From Sulfuritalea sp. (GTDB taxonomy: Bacteria > Pseudomonadota > Gammaproteobacteria > Burkholderiales > Rhodocyclaceae), in assembly GCA_016710465.1 (NCBI GenBank), contig JADJVS010000012.1, positions 248,001-312,000 on the forward strand: a stretch of DNA of 64,000 nucleotides. The letters run 5' to 3'. Below, in pieces: positions 35,101-42,231 of the stretch. Below the pieces are notes generated by a model. It made no database searches, was not told the DNA's origin, and saw only the letters and a list, made by a program, of their open reading frames with translations. The translations under genes and the position numbers were made by a program. Each line of letters starts with the position of its first letter. Position 1 is the stretch's first letter.

Positions 35101-35454
35101 TTCCTTCATCTCGGCCGGCACGATGACGCCGCCGCCGCCGCCGAAGACCTGGATGTTTTCCCCGCCGCGTTGCTTGAGCAGGTCGATCATGTACTTGAAG
35201 AACTCGACGTGGCCGCCCTGGTAGGACGACACGGCGATGCCTTGGGCATCTTCCTGCAGGGCGGCGTTGACGATCTCGTCCACCGAACGGTTGTGGCCGA
35301 GATGGATCACCTCGGCGCCGGTGGCCTGCAGGATGCGCCGCATGATGTTGATCGAGGCGTCATGGCCGTCGAACAGCGAGGTGGCGGTGACGAAGCGAAC
35401 CTTGTGCCTGGGCTTGTAGGGCACCAGCTTGGCGGCGATGCTGAGATCGGTCAT
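32185..35454 (-). CDS. icmF: Fused isobutyryl-CoA mutase IcmF
   Basis: 1089 residues. A coenzyme B12-dependent mutase that interconverts isobutyryl-CoA and n-butyryl-CoA, with a built-in G-protein chaperone. Order: N-terminal B12-binding domain (SLFDGHDASINIMRRIL), a MeaB-like GTPase (P-loop GITGTGGAGKSSL near residue 215), then the substrate-binding TIM barrel (GYHIAEAGANPISQLAFTL). Start MTDLSIAAK at 35454 is preferred over an ATG 21 codons upstream that would enter the divergent promoter. Related IcmF proteins can also take pivalyl- or isovaleryl-CoA. The divergent AraC gene is its likely regulator. Confidence 0.95.
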   Translation of the reverse strand: MTDLSIAAKLVPYKPRHKVRFVTATSLFDGHDASINIMRRILQATGAEVIHLGHNRSVDEIVNAALQEDAQGIAVSSYQGGHVEFFKYMIDLLKQRGGENIQVFGGGGGVIVPAEMKELHDYGVAHLYSVDDGQKMGLQGMINDMVQRCDLDLSRRAPQELKALEVADRAERLRNLAQIITALENGAWPEKAKKALIEKAAVLTAPTLGITGTGGAGKSSLTDELIRRFRLDQDDSQKIAVISIDPSRKRTGGALLGDRIRMNAIQHPNIYMRSLATRDTDSEISKALPDVIAACKVSGFDLIVVETSGIGQGDAAIVPLVDVSLYVMTPEFGAASQLEKIDMLDFADFVAINKFDRRGASDALRDVRKQYQRNRERFGEKPDDMPVFGTMAARFNDDGVTALYQALAPRLAERGLKFAKGRLPAVSVKASSAGRAIVPADRVRYLAEIADTLRGYHKHIAEQATIARERQSLHTAKSIFEACKKNAKDFDELIAWKDGQLTPHARKLLAMWPDMKKAYAGDEYVVKIRDKEIRTGLVSETLSGTKIRKVVLPRFDDEGELLKFLMRENVPGSFPYTAGVFAFKRENEDPTRMFAGEGDAFRTNKRFLKVSEGMPAKRLSTAFDSVTLYGCDPDPRPDIYGKIGNSGVSIATLDDLKVLYSGFDLCDPATSVSMTINGPAPMILAMFLNAAIDQQLGKFVTDNGRQPTEDEAEKIREWTLSSVRGTVQADILKEDQGQNTCIFSTEFALKMMGDIAEFFVHNQIRNFYSVSISGYHIAEAGANPISQLAFTLANGFTYVETYLARGMHIDDFAPNLSFFFSNGMDPEYSVIGRVARRIWAVAMKNKYGANERSQKLKYHIQTSGRSLHAQEMDFNDIRTTLQALIAIYDNCNSLHTNAYDEAITTPTEESVRRAMAIQLIINREWGVAKNENPNQGAFVMEELTDLVEEAVLKEFEAIASRGGVLGAMETGYQRGKIQEESMHYEHKKHDGSYPIIGVNTFLNPHGSGVASEIELARSTEDEKQSQLKRLADFQKRNAGQAEACLARLRQAVIDNDNVFAVMMEAVRHCSLGQISNTLYLVGGQYRRSM
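34834..34856 (+). repeat. Dispersed 23-bp repeat, copy 7
   Basis: Inside icmF on the antisense strand; the gene reads through it as VLTAPT. Variable triplet AAC, tail ACGGCGG. Confidence 0.7.
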
Positions 35455-35554
35455 GGCGCGGCTCCTCGGAAAGGCGGCAGAACCCGAATGATAGGCAAGG
35501 CCGCTTTGGTCCGCCATGACACAAAACGACGATAACTATGCATAATCTGCCATC

Positions 35555-36631
35555 ATGGCCAAGACAGGACAAGCACGCCAAGCCGCCACCGGCAGTTCGC
35601 CGACGGTCGCCATGGGCTTTGTAACCGGCATCCTGTCGGGAGCAGGGCGCGCCGGGCTGAGTCCGGCGCAACTCCTGGAACATGCAGGAATTGCCAAAGA
35701 CCTGCTCCATAACCGCGCCGCCCGCATCCCCGTGGCGCGTTATGCCGCCCTCTACCGCCTGATCAACGACAGCCTCGACGACGAGGGCTTCGCCCTGTTC
35801 TCGCGCCCGCTGCGCCGCGGCAGCTTCGAATTCCTCTGCCGCGCCGTGCTGTCGGCGCCGACTCTCGGGCTTGCCCTGGAACGCATCGCGCGCTACCTCC
35901 ACGTCGTACTCGACGACCTTGCCGTCGAGATCGAAAAAAGCGGCCGTGCCGCCGTCATCGTCATCAGCGAAGAGCAGGCGCTGCCGGTCGGCCCCGCCGG
36001 ACGCGTATTTGCCCACGAATGGCTGCTGCGCATGATCCACGGCCTTGCCGCCTGGCTGGTGGCCCACCCGCTGCCGCTGGACGAGGTCAGCTTCCCCTAT
36101 CCGCCGCCGCTGCACGTCGCTGACTATGAACTGGTCTTCGCCCCGCGCCATACCTTCGATGCGCCGCGCCTCGAAGCGCGCTTTCCCGCCGAATGGCTGG
36201 CGCTGCCGGTGCGCCGCGACGAAGCCGCCCTGAATGCCTTCCTGATCGACGCGCCGGCCAGCATCACCACGCTTTACCGCCGCGACCGCGCGCTGGCCCT
36301 GCGCGTGCGCGAGCACCTGCGCGCCGCCCTGCCCGACCAACCGGGCCTGCCGGCCATTGCGCGTCGCCTGTTGCTTTCGCCGCGCACCCTGCACCGCCGG
36401 CTGGAAGACGAAGGCACCAGCTTTCGCGCCGTCAAGGACAGCCTGCGCCGCGAACTCGCCACCGAATGGCTGACCAAGTCGACGCGGCCACTGGGCCGCA
36501 TCGGCGCCGATCTCGGCTTTGCGGACGCGGCCGCCTTCTATCGCGCCTTCACGGCCTGGACCGGCAGCGGCCCGCGCGAATACCGGAAGCGCCACGGGCA
36601 GACCGGAGCCGCGTCCGCGTTCCCCGCCTGA
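35555..36631 (+). CDS. AraC family transcriptional regulator
   Basis: 358 residues. The N-terminal ~230 residues match the Arabinose_bd-type ligand domain of OruR/ArgR-like AraC proteins; the C-terminal double helix-turn-helix includes ARRLLLSPRTLHRRLEDEGTS and IGADLGFADAAAFYRAFTAWTG. It is divergent from icmF across 100 bp holding a -10-like TATGCATAAT. Control of branched or short acyl-CoA metabolism is inferred from that position only. Confidence 0.88.
   Translation: MAKTGQARQAATGSSPTVAMGFVTGILSGAGRAGLSPAQLLEHAGIAKDLLHNRAARIPVARYAALYRLINDSLDDEGFALFSRPLRRGSFEFLCRAVLSAPTLGLALERIARYLHVVLDDLAVEIEKSGRAAVIVISEEQALPVGPAGRVFAHEWLLRMIHGLAAWLVAHPLPLDEVSFPYPPPLHVADYELVFAPRHTFDAPRLEARFPAEWLALPVRRDEAALNAFLIDAPASITTLYRRDRALALRVREHLRAALPDQPGLPAIARRLLLSPRTLHRRLEDEGTSFRAVKDSLRRELATEWLTKSTRPLGRIGADLGFADAAAFYRAFTAWTGSGPREYRKRHGQTGAASAFPA
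35841..35863 (-). repeat. Dispersed 23-bp repeat, copy 8
   Basis: Inside the AraC gene, antisense; encodes AVLSAPT. This copy has the C variant (AGTCGGCGCCGAC). Confidence 0.7.
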
Positions 36632-36743
36632 GCAGCCGCAAAGCCTGCCGGCTCCCTGCCCGGGCAGGCCGGGGCCAGGCAGCCGAAAGATTTTTCCGGT
36701 GCTGATGTAATATGGCTTGATTGGCTAGCGAAGGGATCCGATC

Positions 36744-37187
36744 GTGAACAAGAACCTGCCCCACGAAATTCCCGTTGCACTGGAAATAGGCATCGCCGAA
36801 ATCGATTCCCAGCACCGCCAGCTCCAGGCACTGCTCGACCGCCTGAAACAGTCGACCGACAAGTGCTACGGTTTTGCGGCGGACGCCATTCTCACGGAGA
36901 TGGTGGTGCAGACCCGGATCCATTTCGCGGTGGAAGAGAGCCTGATGCGGCTGCTGTCATTTCCCGACGCAGAAGCCCACGTCGAAGAACACCGGAAGCT
37001 GACGGATCAGCTCGAGAGACTCAGGAAGCGGGCGCAGGACTTCGAGGTAGCCGACGGCTTGACGACATTCATCCAGACCTGGCTGGTCGACCATGTCAAT
37101 CATTTCGACCGCGAATTCGTCGGGCATTTCCTCGCCAAGGGCATCGATCCGCACGCTTCACCCGTGACACGCAAGCCGCCCGCCTGA
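36744..37187 (+). CDS. Bacteriohemerythrin
   Basis: 147-residue di-iron oxygen-binding protein. Ligands fit the family pattern: H in DSQHRQ, H and E in THFAVEES (written as HxxxE), H-x3-H in HVEEHRK, and H-x4-D in HVNHFDRE. It has a GTG start with AGGGA upstream. It is convergent with the chlorite dismutase operon, whose enzyme releases O2; oxygen storage, delivery or sensing there is a plausible but unproven role. A -10-like TAATAT lies upstream at about 36709. Confidence 0.9.
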   Translation: MNKNLPHEIPVALEIGIAEIDSQHRQLQALLDRLKQSTDKCYGFAADAILTEMVVQTRIHFAVEESLMRLLSFPDAEAHVEEHRKLTDQLERLRKRAQDFEVADGLTTFIQTWLVDHVNHFDREFVGHFLAKGIDPHASPVTRKPPA

Positions 37188-37344
37188 GGACACGGCGATC
37201 GGTCCGCACATATTTATCCGCGGCGATGGCGCCGGTCTACGCCGCAAATGACTTCCAAGCAGGCACCGGTGCCGCATGATCAGCACCGCCGTAATCACCT
37301 CATCTGGTAACCGCACCAACGCCCCACCCTATCGGCCGCGTAAA

Positions 37345-37367
37345 AGTCGGCGCTGACCGTACGGCGA
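37345..37367 (+). repeat. Dispersed 23-bp repeat, copy 9 (intergenic)
   Basis: In the 307-bp gap 37188-37494 that otherwise shows no gene. Continues into ATTT, as does copy 10, so similarity extends beyond 23 bp. Confidence 0.75.
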
Positions 37368-37452
37368 TTTCCACTGCAGGAAACTGAACCGTCATGGCGT
37401 GCCATGAGCCGCACAAGGTGGACCGTGAGTGAATCATATACGTCCCACCAAG

Positions 37453-37484
37453 CCGACCGTGCCCACAGAAGCAAGCACGGTCGG
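37453..37484 (-). terminator. Hairpin at the end of the cld-oxidoreductase operon
   Basis: Perfect 10-bp arms CCGACCGTGC and GCACGGTCGG with a 12-base loop, 10 bp downstream of the cytochrome c stop. There is no strong T-run after it, so it may act as a 3' stabilising hairpin or a Rho-assisted terminator. Confidence 0.55.
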
Positions 37485-37494
37485 GTTCCTGGCG

Positions 37495-37962
37495 CTATTT
37501 CTTTGCGGCTCGCGCTGGCAGCGTTTTCACGTAAGCCAGCACACTCCTGATTTCTTCGTCCGACAGGATGTACTTGAACTGGGGCATCACGTAAGAAGGT
37601 TCGGGTAGCCGATGCAGCCCCTCGCGTATGTTCTCGATCAGCTCCTTGTCGCGGCCGGCCAGGACCTGGGCGACTGTCATGTCGGGTATGTACTGCCCTC
37701 CCGGGACGAAATACGCCGAGCGCGGTCCGTCGCCTTTGCCGTAAATACCGTGGCACAGGGCACAGTGGTCCATGAAGATTGCCTCGCCACGGGCCGCCGA
37801 CACCGGCTTTCCAGTGGGCTTGAAATGCGGCTTGGCGGACTCGCTGCCCATGTTTTCCTTGCCAACCGATTTCCCTTCGTCCTTTGCCTCGGCGTCGAGC
37901 GACGATCCGGCAATCGCCAGCAGCATCGCGGCAAGCAGTGGAATTGTCTTGAATGATGTCAT
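37495..37962 (-). CDS. Periplasmic monoheme cytochrome c (probable electron carrier of the oxidoreductase)
   Basis: 155 residues with a signal peptide (about 1-26) and one heme motif C67-A-L-C70-H71. The likely axial Met is M126 in VMPQF. Start MTSFKTIPLL at 37962 is chosen; an upstream in-frame ATG lies inside the chaperone gene. It is the last gene of the operon, in the position held by the gamma subunit of chlorate/selenate reductases, which is normally a heme-b protein. I infer that it carries electrons to the molybdoenzyme. Confidence 0.85.
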   Translation of the reverse strand: MTSFKTIPLLAAMLLAIAGSSLDAEAKDEGKSVGKENMGSESAKPHFKPTGKPVSAARGEAIFMDHCALCHGIYGKGDGPRSAYFVPGGQYIPDMTVAQVLAGRDKELIENIREGLHRLPEPSYVMPQFKYILSDEEIRSVLAYVKTLPARAAKK

Positions 37963-37972
37963 GGTTAGCTCC

Positions 37973-38710
37973 TTAAATTGCCTGCTTGGGTTCAACCGGC
38001 ACGCCAAGTTCCTTTCGATGCGCAATCAACAGGCATCTCACGGCTTCCAGTAGTTCGCTGTAGGGGTTGTCCGGAACGGTCCCTGTTGCGAGCTCGGCCA
38101 GCCGGGTAAGGAAAGGCAGCAGGAAGCGGTCGAGAAACTCGCCCTCGGCCTCGCGCACTCCGTTGGCCAGCTGTTCGTCCCGCGCGGCAATCGCCTCGCT
38201 TTCGCGGAAGCTGAGCAATTGCATGAACTCAAGCTCGACGCAGAGATGGTCGGGCAGGTCGTTGTAGGATTCCGCGATGTCCATGCCATGGCGCTGGTAG
38301 AACTCCTTGATCGCCAGCATCTCTTCCAGGCGCTTTTCGCTGTCGATCGCCGTGAATAACGAGCCGTAAGGCGGACACGGCAGGTGCGGGTAGTTGTTGG
38401 TGAACAGCGAGATGTACGCGGCCTCCGCTTCCTCGTAGCCCATGCGGCGCATGCCGGCAAAAAACTTCGCCGCGGCCTGTTTGCCCGTTTCCCCAAGCGC
38501 CGATTCCGCTTTCAAGGCCGCGCCATAGGCGCTCGTGAATTCGGCTTCGGTCGCCTCCTGGCGGAAGTATTCGTGGCCTGCCTCGCCGGGATGGGCCAGC
38601 GCAAGTTCGAAGAAGTGATACAGCTGCGCGCGTCTGGCCGAGCTGGCGACAAGCGCGGCCAAGTCACCATCGCTGGGGCCCGGTGCAACCGGGCGTACGG
38701 TTTGGTCCAT
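37973..38710 (-). CDS. TorD/NarJ-family molybdoenzyme chaperone
   Basis: 245-residue cytoplasmic chaperone of the TorD/DmsD/ClrD type. It holds the catalytic subunit during cofactor insertion and before Tat export. The family-typical helical stretch YISLFTNNYPHLPCPPYGSLF and DLPDHLCVELEFMQLL are present. It lies 2 bp after the iron-sulfur subunit gene, in the A-B-D order of type II enzymes. Confidence 0.88.
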   Translation of the reverse strand: MDQTVRPVAPGPSDGDLAALVASSARRAQLYHFFELALAHPGEAGHEYFRQEATEAEFTSAYGAALKAESALGETGKQAAAKFFAGMRRMGYEEAEAAYISLFTNNYPHLPCPPYGSLFTAIDSEKRLEEMLAIKEFYQRHGMDIAESYNDLPDHLCVELEFMQLLSFRESEAIAARDEQLANGVREAEGEFLDRFLLPFLTRLAELATGTVPDNPYSELLEAVRCLLIAHRKELGVPVEPKQAI

Positions 38711-38712
38711 GG

Positions 38713-39579
38713 CTAGACGCCCTTCATCTTGACGGGTGCTTCGACGTGATGCGGCTCATCGAGCAGGCCGCCCATGGCATAGCCGAAGTACTTCTCGATC
38801 TCCTCCTTTGGAACATTCTTCGGCGGCACGTACCAGACCGAGGGAATGGTGCCGAAGTCGGGCCGGTACTGGCGACGCTCGACGGGATTGATCACGCGAT
38901 GTGTTGCCTTCAGGCTGGTCTGCGGGTCATAGACCTTTACCCCCAGGCTGGGGTCGCGAATCATTTTCGAGATCGTGCTTTCCGGATCCATCAGGTTGCC
39001 GAAAATGCGGATCTTGCCGACGCAGCTCTTGACGCATTGCGGCTCCTGACCTTTCTCCAGCAGCGGGAAGCAGAACATGCACTTGTTCGACTTCTTGGTC
39101 ACGGCGTTGTAGTAGATCTTGTCGTAGGGGCAGGCCTTGACGCAGTTCTGGAATCCTTCGCAGGTATCCTGGTCGATGAGCACGATGCCGTCCTCGTTCT
39201 TGTAGATCGAGCGCGTCGGGCAGGCGGGAAGGCAGGCCGGATTCGCGCAGTGATTGCAGGGACGCGCCAGGTAGAACTGCCAGAGCTTGGGAAACTTGCC
39301 CTTCGGCGTGTCCTGATAGAGGTTGGAAAAGCGATAGTCCCAATCCGTGGGGTTCTTGCTGCCGTTCTTGCGCGGGTACTTGCCGTAGGGCTGCGTCGAC
39401 ACGCTGTTCCAGTACATGTCCTCCTGGCCGGGATCACTGGTCCAGGTCTGCTTGCATGCCATGGTGCAGGTATGGCAGCCAATGCACTTGTTGATGTCGA
39501 GCAACATGCCCCACTGGACACGATTGCCGTACTTCGGGTTGGGTTGACCGTAATATTTTTGCCAGAGTGCTTCGGACAT
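38713..39579 (-). CDS. Type II DMSO-reductase-family iron-sulfur (beta) subunit
   Basis: 288 residues, no signal peptide; presumably co-exported with the Tat-borne catalytic subunit. Four cluster motifs are visible: C32/C35/C38/C42, C108/C111/C116/C120, C140/C146/C150 with Phe at 143 where a fourth Cys would be, and C167/C170/C182/C186. That gives three [4Fe-4S] and one [3Fe-4S] cluster, as in NarH, PcrB, SerB and ClrB. It lies 15 bp after the catalytic subunit gene. By context it relays electrons from cytochrome c to the molybdenum centre. Confidence 0.9.
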   Translation of the reverse strand: MSEALWQKYYGQPNPKYGNRVQWGMLLDINKCIGCHTCTMACKQTWTSDPGQEDMYWNSVSTQPYGKYPRKNGSKNPTDWDYRFSNLYQDTPKGKFPKLWQFYLARPCNHCANPACLPACPTRSIYKNEDGIVLIDQDTCEGFQNCVKACPYDKIYYNAVTKKSNKCMFCFPLLEKGQEPQCVKSCVGKIRIFGNLMDPESTISKMIRDPSLGVKVYDPQTSLKATHRVINPVERRQYRPDFGTIPSVWYVPPKNVPKEEIEKYFGYAMGGLLDEPHHVEAPVKMKGV

Positions 39580-39594
39580 GGCGGCTCTCCTCGC

Positions 39595-42138
39595 TTAAGA
39601 CTTCTTCACTTCGCACAACTGGTCGAAGTGGCCGGACACCGGCCCCCAGACGTTGGGAATGAAGTAGATTTCATGGATGGGGTTGATGTCGTTGTGGGTC
39701 AGTGCATTCCAGTGGCCCTCACGGATCTGCTCGCGCTGCCAGCCGAAATAGATCAGCACGGCGCCTGGCGGCACCGACTCGCGCAGCTTGACCTTGGCCT
39801 TGACGTAGCCATTCGGGTTGTAGGCCGTCGCCCAGTCGCCGGCAACGATGCCTCGCTTCGCGGCGTCGATCGGGTTGAGCTCCAGCAGCGGCTGGCCGAT
39901 ATCGTCGAGCTTGGTGATTTCGCCCGTGGTGCGCCAGGATGAGTGCACGCTCCAGCGGGTGTGCCTGGCGTGATAGACCATCGGGTATTTTTCGAACAGC
40001 GGGTTGCGCTCCTTCTTCGCTTCCGCCCAGACCTTCGAGGTTCCGTATGGCGTTGCCTGGTGCGGTTCCTTGTGCACCGGCAACTGCTCGCCGAACTGGA
40101 TGAACCGGTCTTCGTCCTTGTAGAGCTCCTGGCGACCCGAGGCGGTCTTGAACTTCTTCTTGCCCTCGATTTCCTCGGTAAACGAGGCATAGGGCGAACT
40201 CGGCAGATTCACCCGGATGCAGGGCTCCTTCTTCAGCCGTTCGAGCGTGATGCCCTTGACCTGCGGTCCGCCGGTTTCCAGCAACAAGTCGATAGCCTGC
40301 TCCGGACGGTTGAACTTGAACCGATCCGCGGTGCCCAGCCGCTTGCACATCTCGTAGTAAATCTCGATGTCGGTCTTGGCCTCGAACATCGGCTCCAGGC
40401 CGCCCTGGTGCAACTGGATGTAGGGATGGGCCGGGGTGGTGCAGATGTCGTACGGCAACTCGAACCAGCTCACCACCGGCAGGACGATGTCGGCAAGTTG
40501 CGCCGTGGTACTCATCTCGATCTCCGGCGAGACGATGAGCTCGACTTTCGGCAGCACGTTACGAGTCAGGTTGCTCTGGTCGGAGGCCTCGCCAAGGAGG
40601 TTCCCGCCTGCCGCCCAGATGCAGCGGATCTGCCGCCACAGGCCGGCCTTGTTGAACATGGTGTCGGTCGGGCCATTGACCACGTAGGCCGTGTCAAGCG
40701 GCACGGCACGGTAACGCTCGTCGGGCTTGCCGCCTTCCTTCTTCGGGAAGAAATAGTCGGTCGGATTCAGTCGCATCAGGTACTGGCCGGCCCAGGGACT
40801 CACGCCGCCACCCTGGCGTCCTACGTTTCCGGTCAGACAGGCCAGCTCGATCACCGCGCGGCCAATCAGGTCACCGTGGTACCAGTGGTTGATGCCGGTC
40901 CCCGCCCAGATGCTGGCGGGCTTCGCGGAGGCGTACTCCACGGCAATTCGCTCGATGTCCTTGGCCGGAACCCCCGTGATTTCCGACACCGTCTTCGGGT
41001 CGTAATCCTCGAGCTTCTTCAACAGCAGCGTGTGGGCCGTCGAGCAGCTGACCTTCTTGCCGTCCTTCAGCGTGACATCCCAGGTCCCGGTCAGGGCCAG
41101 CTTGTCGCTGAAATACACGTCGGGCACGACCTGCCCGGCCTGCGGATCGTAGGCCATGAAGGTCTTCGCATCGCCGGTCGCGGACACGTCTGCCGCTTTC
41201 AGGAACTTGCCATTGTCGTTGCGGACCAACAGGGGACCGCTAGTAGTGCGGCGCAGGTGGCCTTCGTCGCTCAGACCGCGCTTGACCACCACGTGGCAGA
41301 AACCCAATGCCAGTGCGCCGTCGGTACCTGGGCGAACGCGCACCCACTCGTCGACCATGCTCGCCGTCGGGTCGAAGTAGGGGGCGATGTAAACCAACTT
41401 CACTCCCTTGGCGCGCACGTCGGTGAAGAAGTGCGCATCCGGCATGCGGGTCTGGGCGACGTCGGAACCCCAGATGATGGCGTACTTGGTGTTGAGCACG
41501 TCCTTGAATTCGTGTTCCTCGGTCTGCACGTTCCAGGTGATCGGGTGGGCCAGCGGAAGGTCGCCGTACCAGTTGTAGAAGGTGCCGATGCCGAAGCCGT
41601 TGACCGAGGCAAAGCGGAATCCGGCCCCCTGCTTGGCGATGCCGGTTGCCGGTACCGGCGGATAGATCCAGATCGTGTTCTGGCCATACTTCGCCGCAAT
41701 GCGCTTGATCTCGCTGGCGATGAAGTCAAGCGCCTCGTCCCAGGAAATGCGCTTCCACTGGCCTGAGCCGCGGGGGCCAACTCGCTTCATCGGGAACTTG
41801 ACCCGGTTCGGCGAATACACGCGCCGGTGGTAAGTGGCACCCTTCATGCAGCCACGCGGGTTGTACTCGTCGTCCGGATAGTCGAGCGGCTGCTCGACGC
41901 GCTTGACCAGCCCATCCTTGATCACCACGTTCCAGGCGCAGGATCCGGTGCAGTTGGGCATGTTGATCGAACGCACGGTGCGCTCGCCCGCAAATAGATT
42001 GCGGTACCCGTCTTCCCACGGGCGATCCTTGCGCTCGACCAGCGCGGCCAACGCCGGTCGGCCAAGAGAAAAAGGCATGCCGGCGGCGGCCGCCACGGAG
42101 AGGCTGCCCTTGATGAATTCGCGACGACTGATTGTCAT
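39595..42138 (-). CDS. Type II molybdopterin oxidoreductase catalytic subunit (probable chlorate/perchlorate reductase)
   Basis: 847-residue Mo-bis-MGD enzyme exported by Tat (SRREFIKG at 4-11). The YGDLP motif at 181-185 matches the NarG region that supplies the Asp Mo ligand (D183), so it is type II. The FS0 motif has C63, C67 and C97, but the first ligand position (His in NarG and PcrA) is Asn59. It is shorter than PcrA/ClrA/SerA (about 910-930) and NarG (about 1250). It lies 93 bp downstream of chlorite dismutase and upstream of beta, chaperone and cytochrome genes. Chlorate or perchlorate is the most likely substrate because Cld removes chlorite; nitrate or selenate cannot be excluded from sequence alone. 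Confidence 0.8.
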   Translation of the reverse strand: MTISRREFIKGSLSVAAAAGMPFSLGRPALAALVERKDRPWEDGYRNLFAGERTVRSINMPNCTGSCAWNVVIKDGLVKRVEQPLDYPDDEYNPRGCMKGATYHRRVYSPNRVKFPMKRVGPRGSGQWKRISWDEALDFIASEIKRIAAKYGQNTIWIYPPVPATGIAKQGAGFRFASVNGFGIGTFYNWYGDLPLAHPITWNVQTEEHEFKDVLNTKYAIIWGSDVAQTRMPDAHFFTDVRAKGVKLVYIAPYFDPTASMVDEWVRVRPGTDGALALGFCHVVVKRGLSDEGHLRRTTSGPLLVRNDNGKFLKAADVSATGDAKTFMAYDPQAGQVVPDVYFSDKLALTGTWDVTLKDGKKVSCSTAHTLLLKKLEDYDPKTVSEITGVPAKDIERIAVEYASAKPASIWAGTGINHWYHGDLIGRAVIELACLTGNVGRQGGGVSPWAGQYLMRLNPTDYFFPKKEGGKPDERYRAVPLDTAYVVNGPTDTMFNKAGLWRQIRCIWAAGGNLLGEASDQSNLTRNVLPKVELIVSPEIEMSTTAQLADIVLPVVSWFELPYDICTTPAHPYIQLHQGGLEPMFEAKTDIEIYYEMCKRLGTADRFKFNRPEQAIDLLLETGGPQVKGITLERLKKEPCIRVNLPSSPYASFTEEIEGKKKFKTASGRQELYKDEDRFIQFGEQLPVHKEPHQATPYGTSKVWAEAKKERNPLFEKYPMVYHARHTRWSVHSSWRTTGEITKLDDIGQPLLELNPIDAAKRGIVAGDWATAYNPNGYVKAKVKLRESVPPGAVLIYFGWQREQIREGHWNALTHNDINPIHEIYFIPNVWGPVSGHFDQLCEVKKS

Positions 42139-42231
42139 GATATTTCCTCGACTTCCTGTTATCCATGCAGTGATCCGCCTTCGGACGGCGACGTTCCCCG
42201 GATTCGAGAAGCGTCACCGCTCACCCGACGT

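Noticed and set aside
37188..37494. Possible small gene between hemerythrin and cytochrome c
   Set aside because: No frame with a ribosome-binding site or family motif; only a repeat copy and a hairpin are supported.
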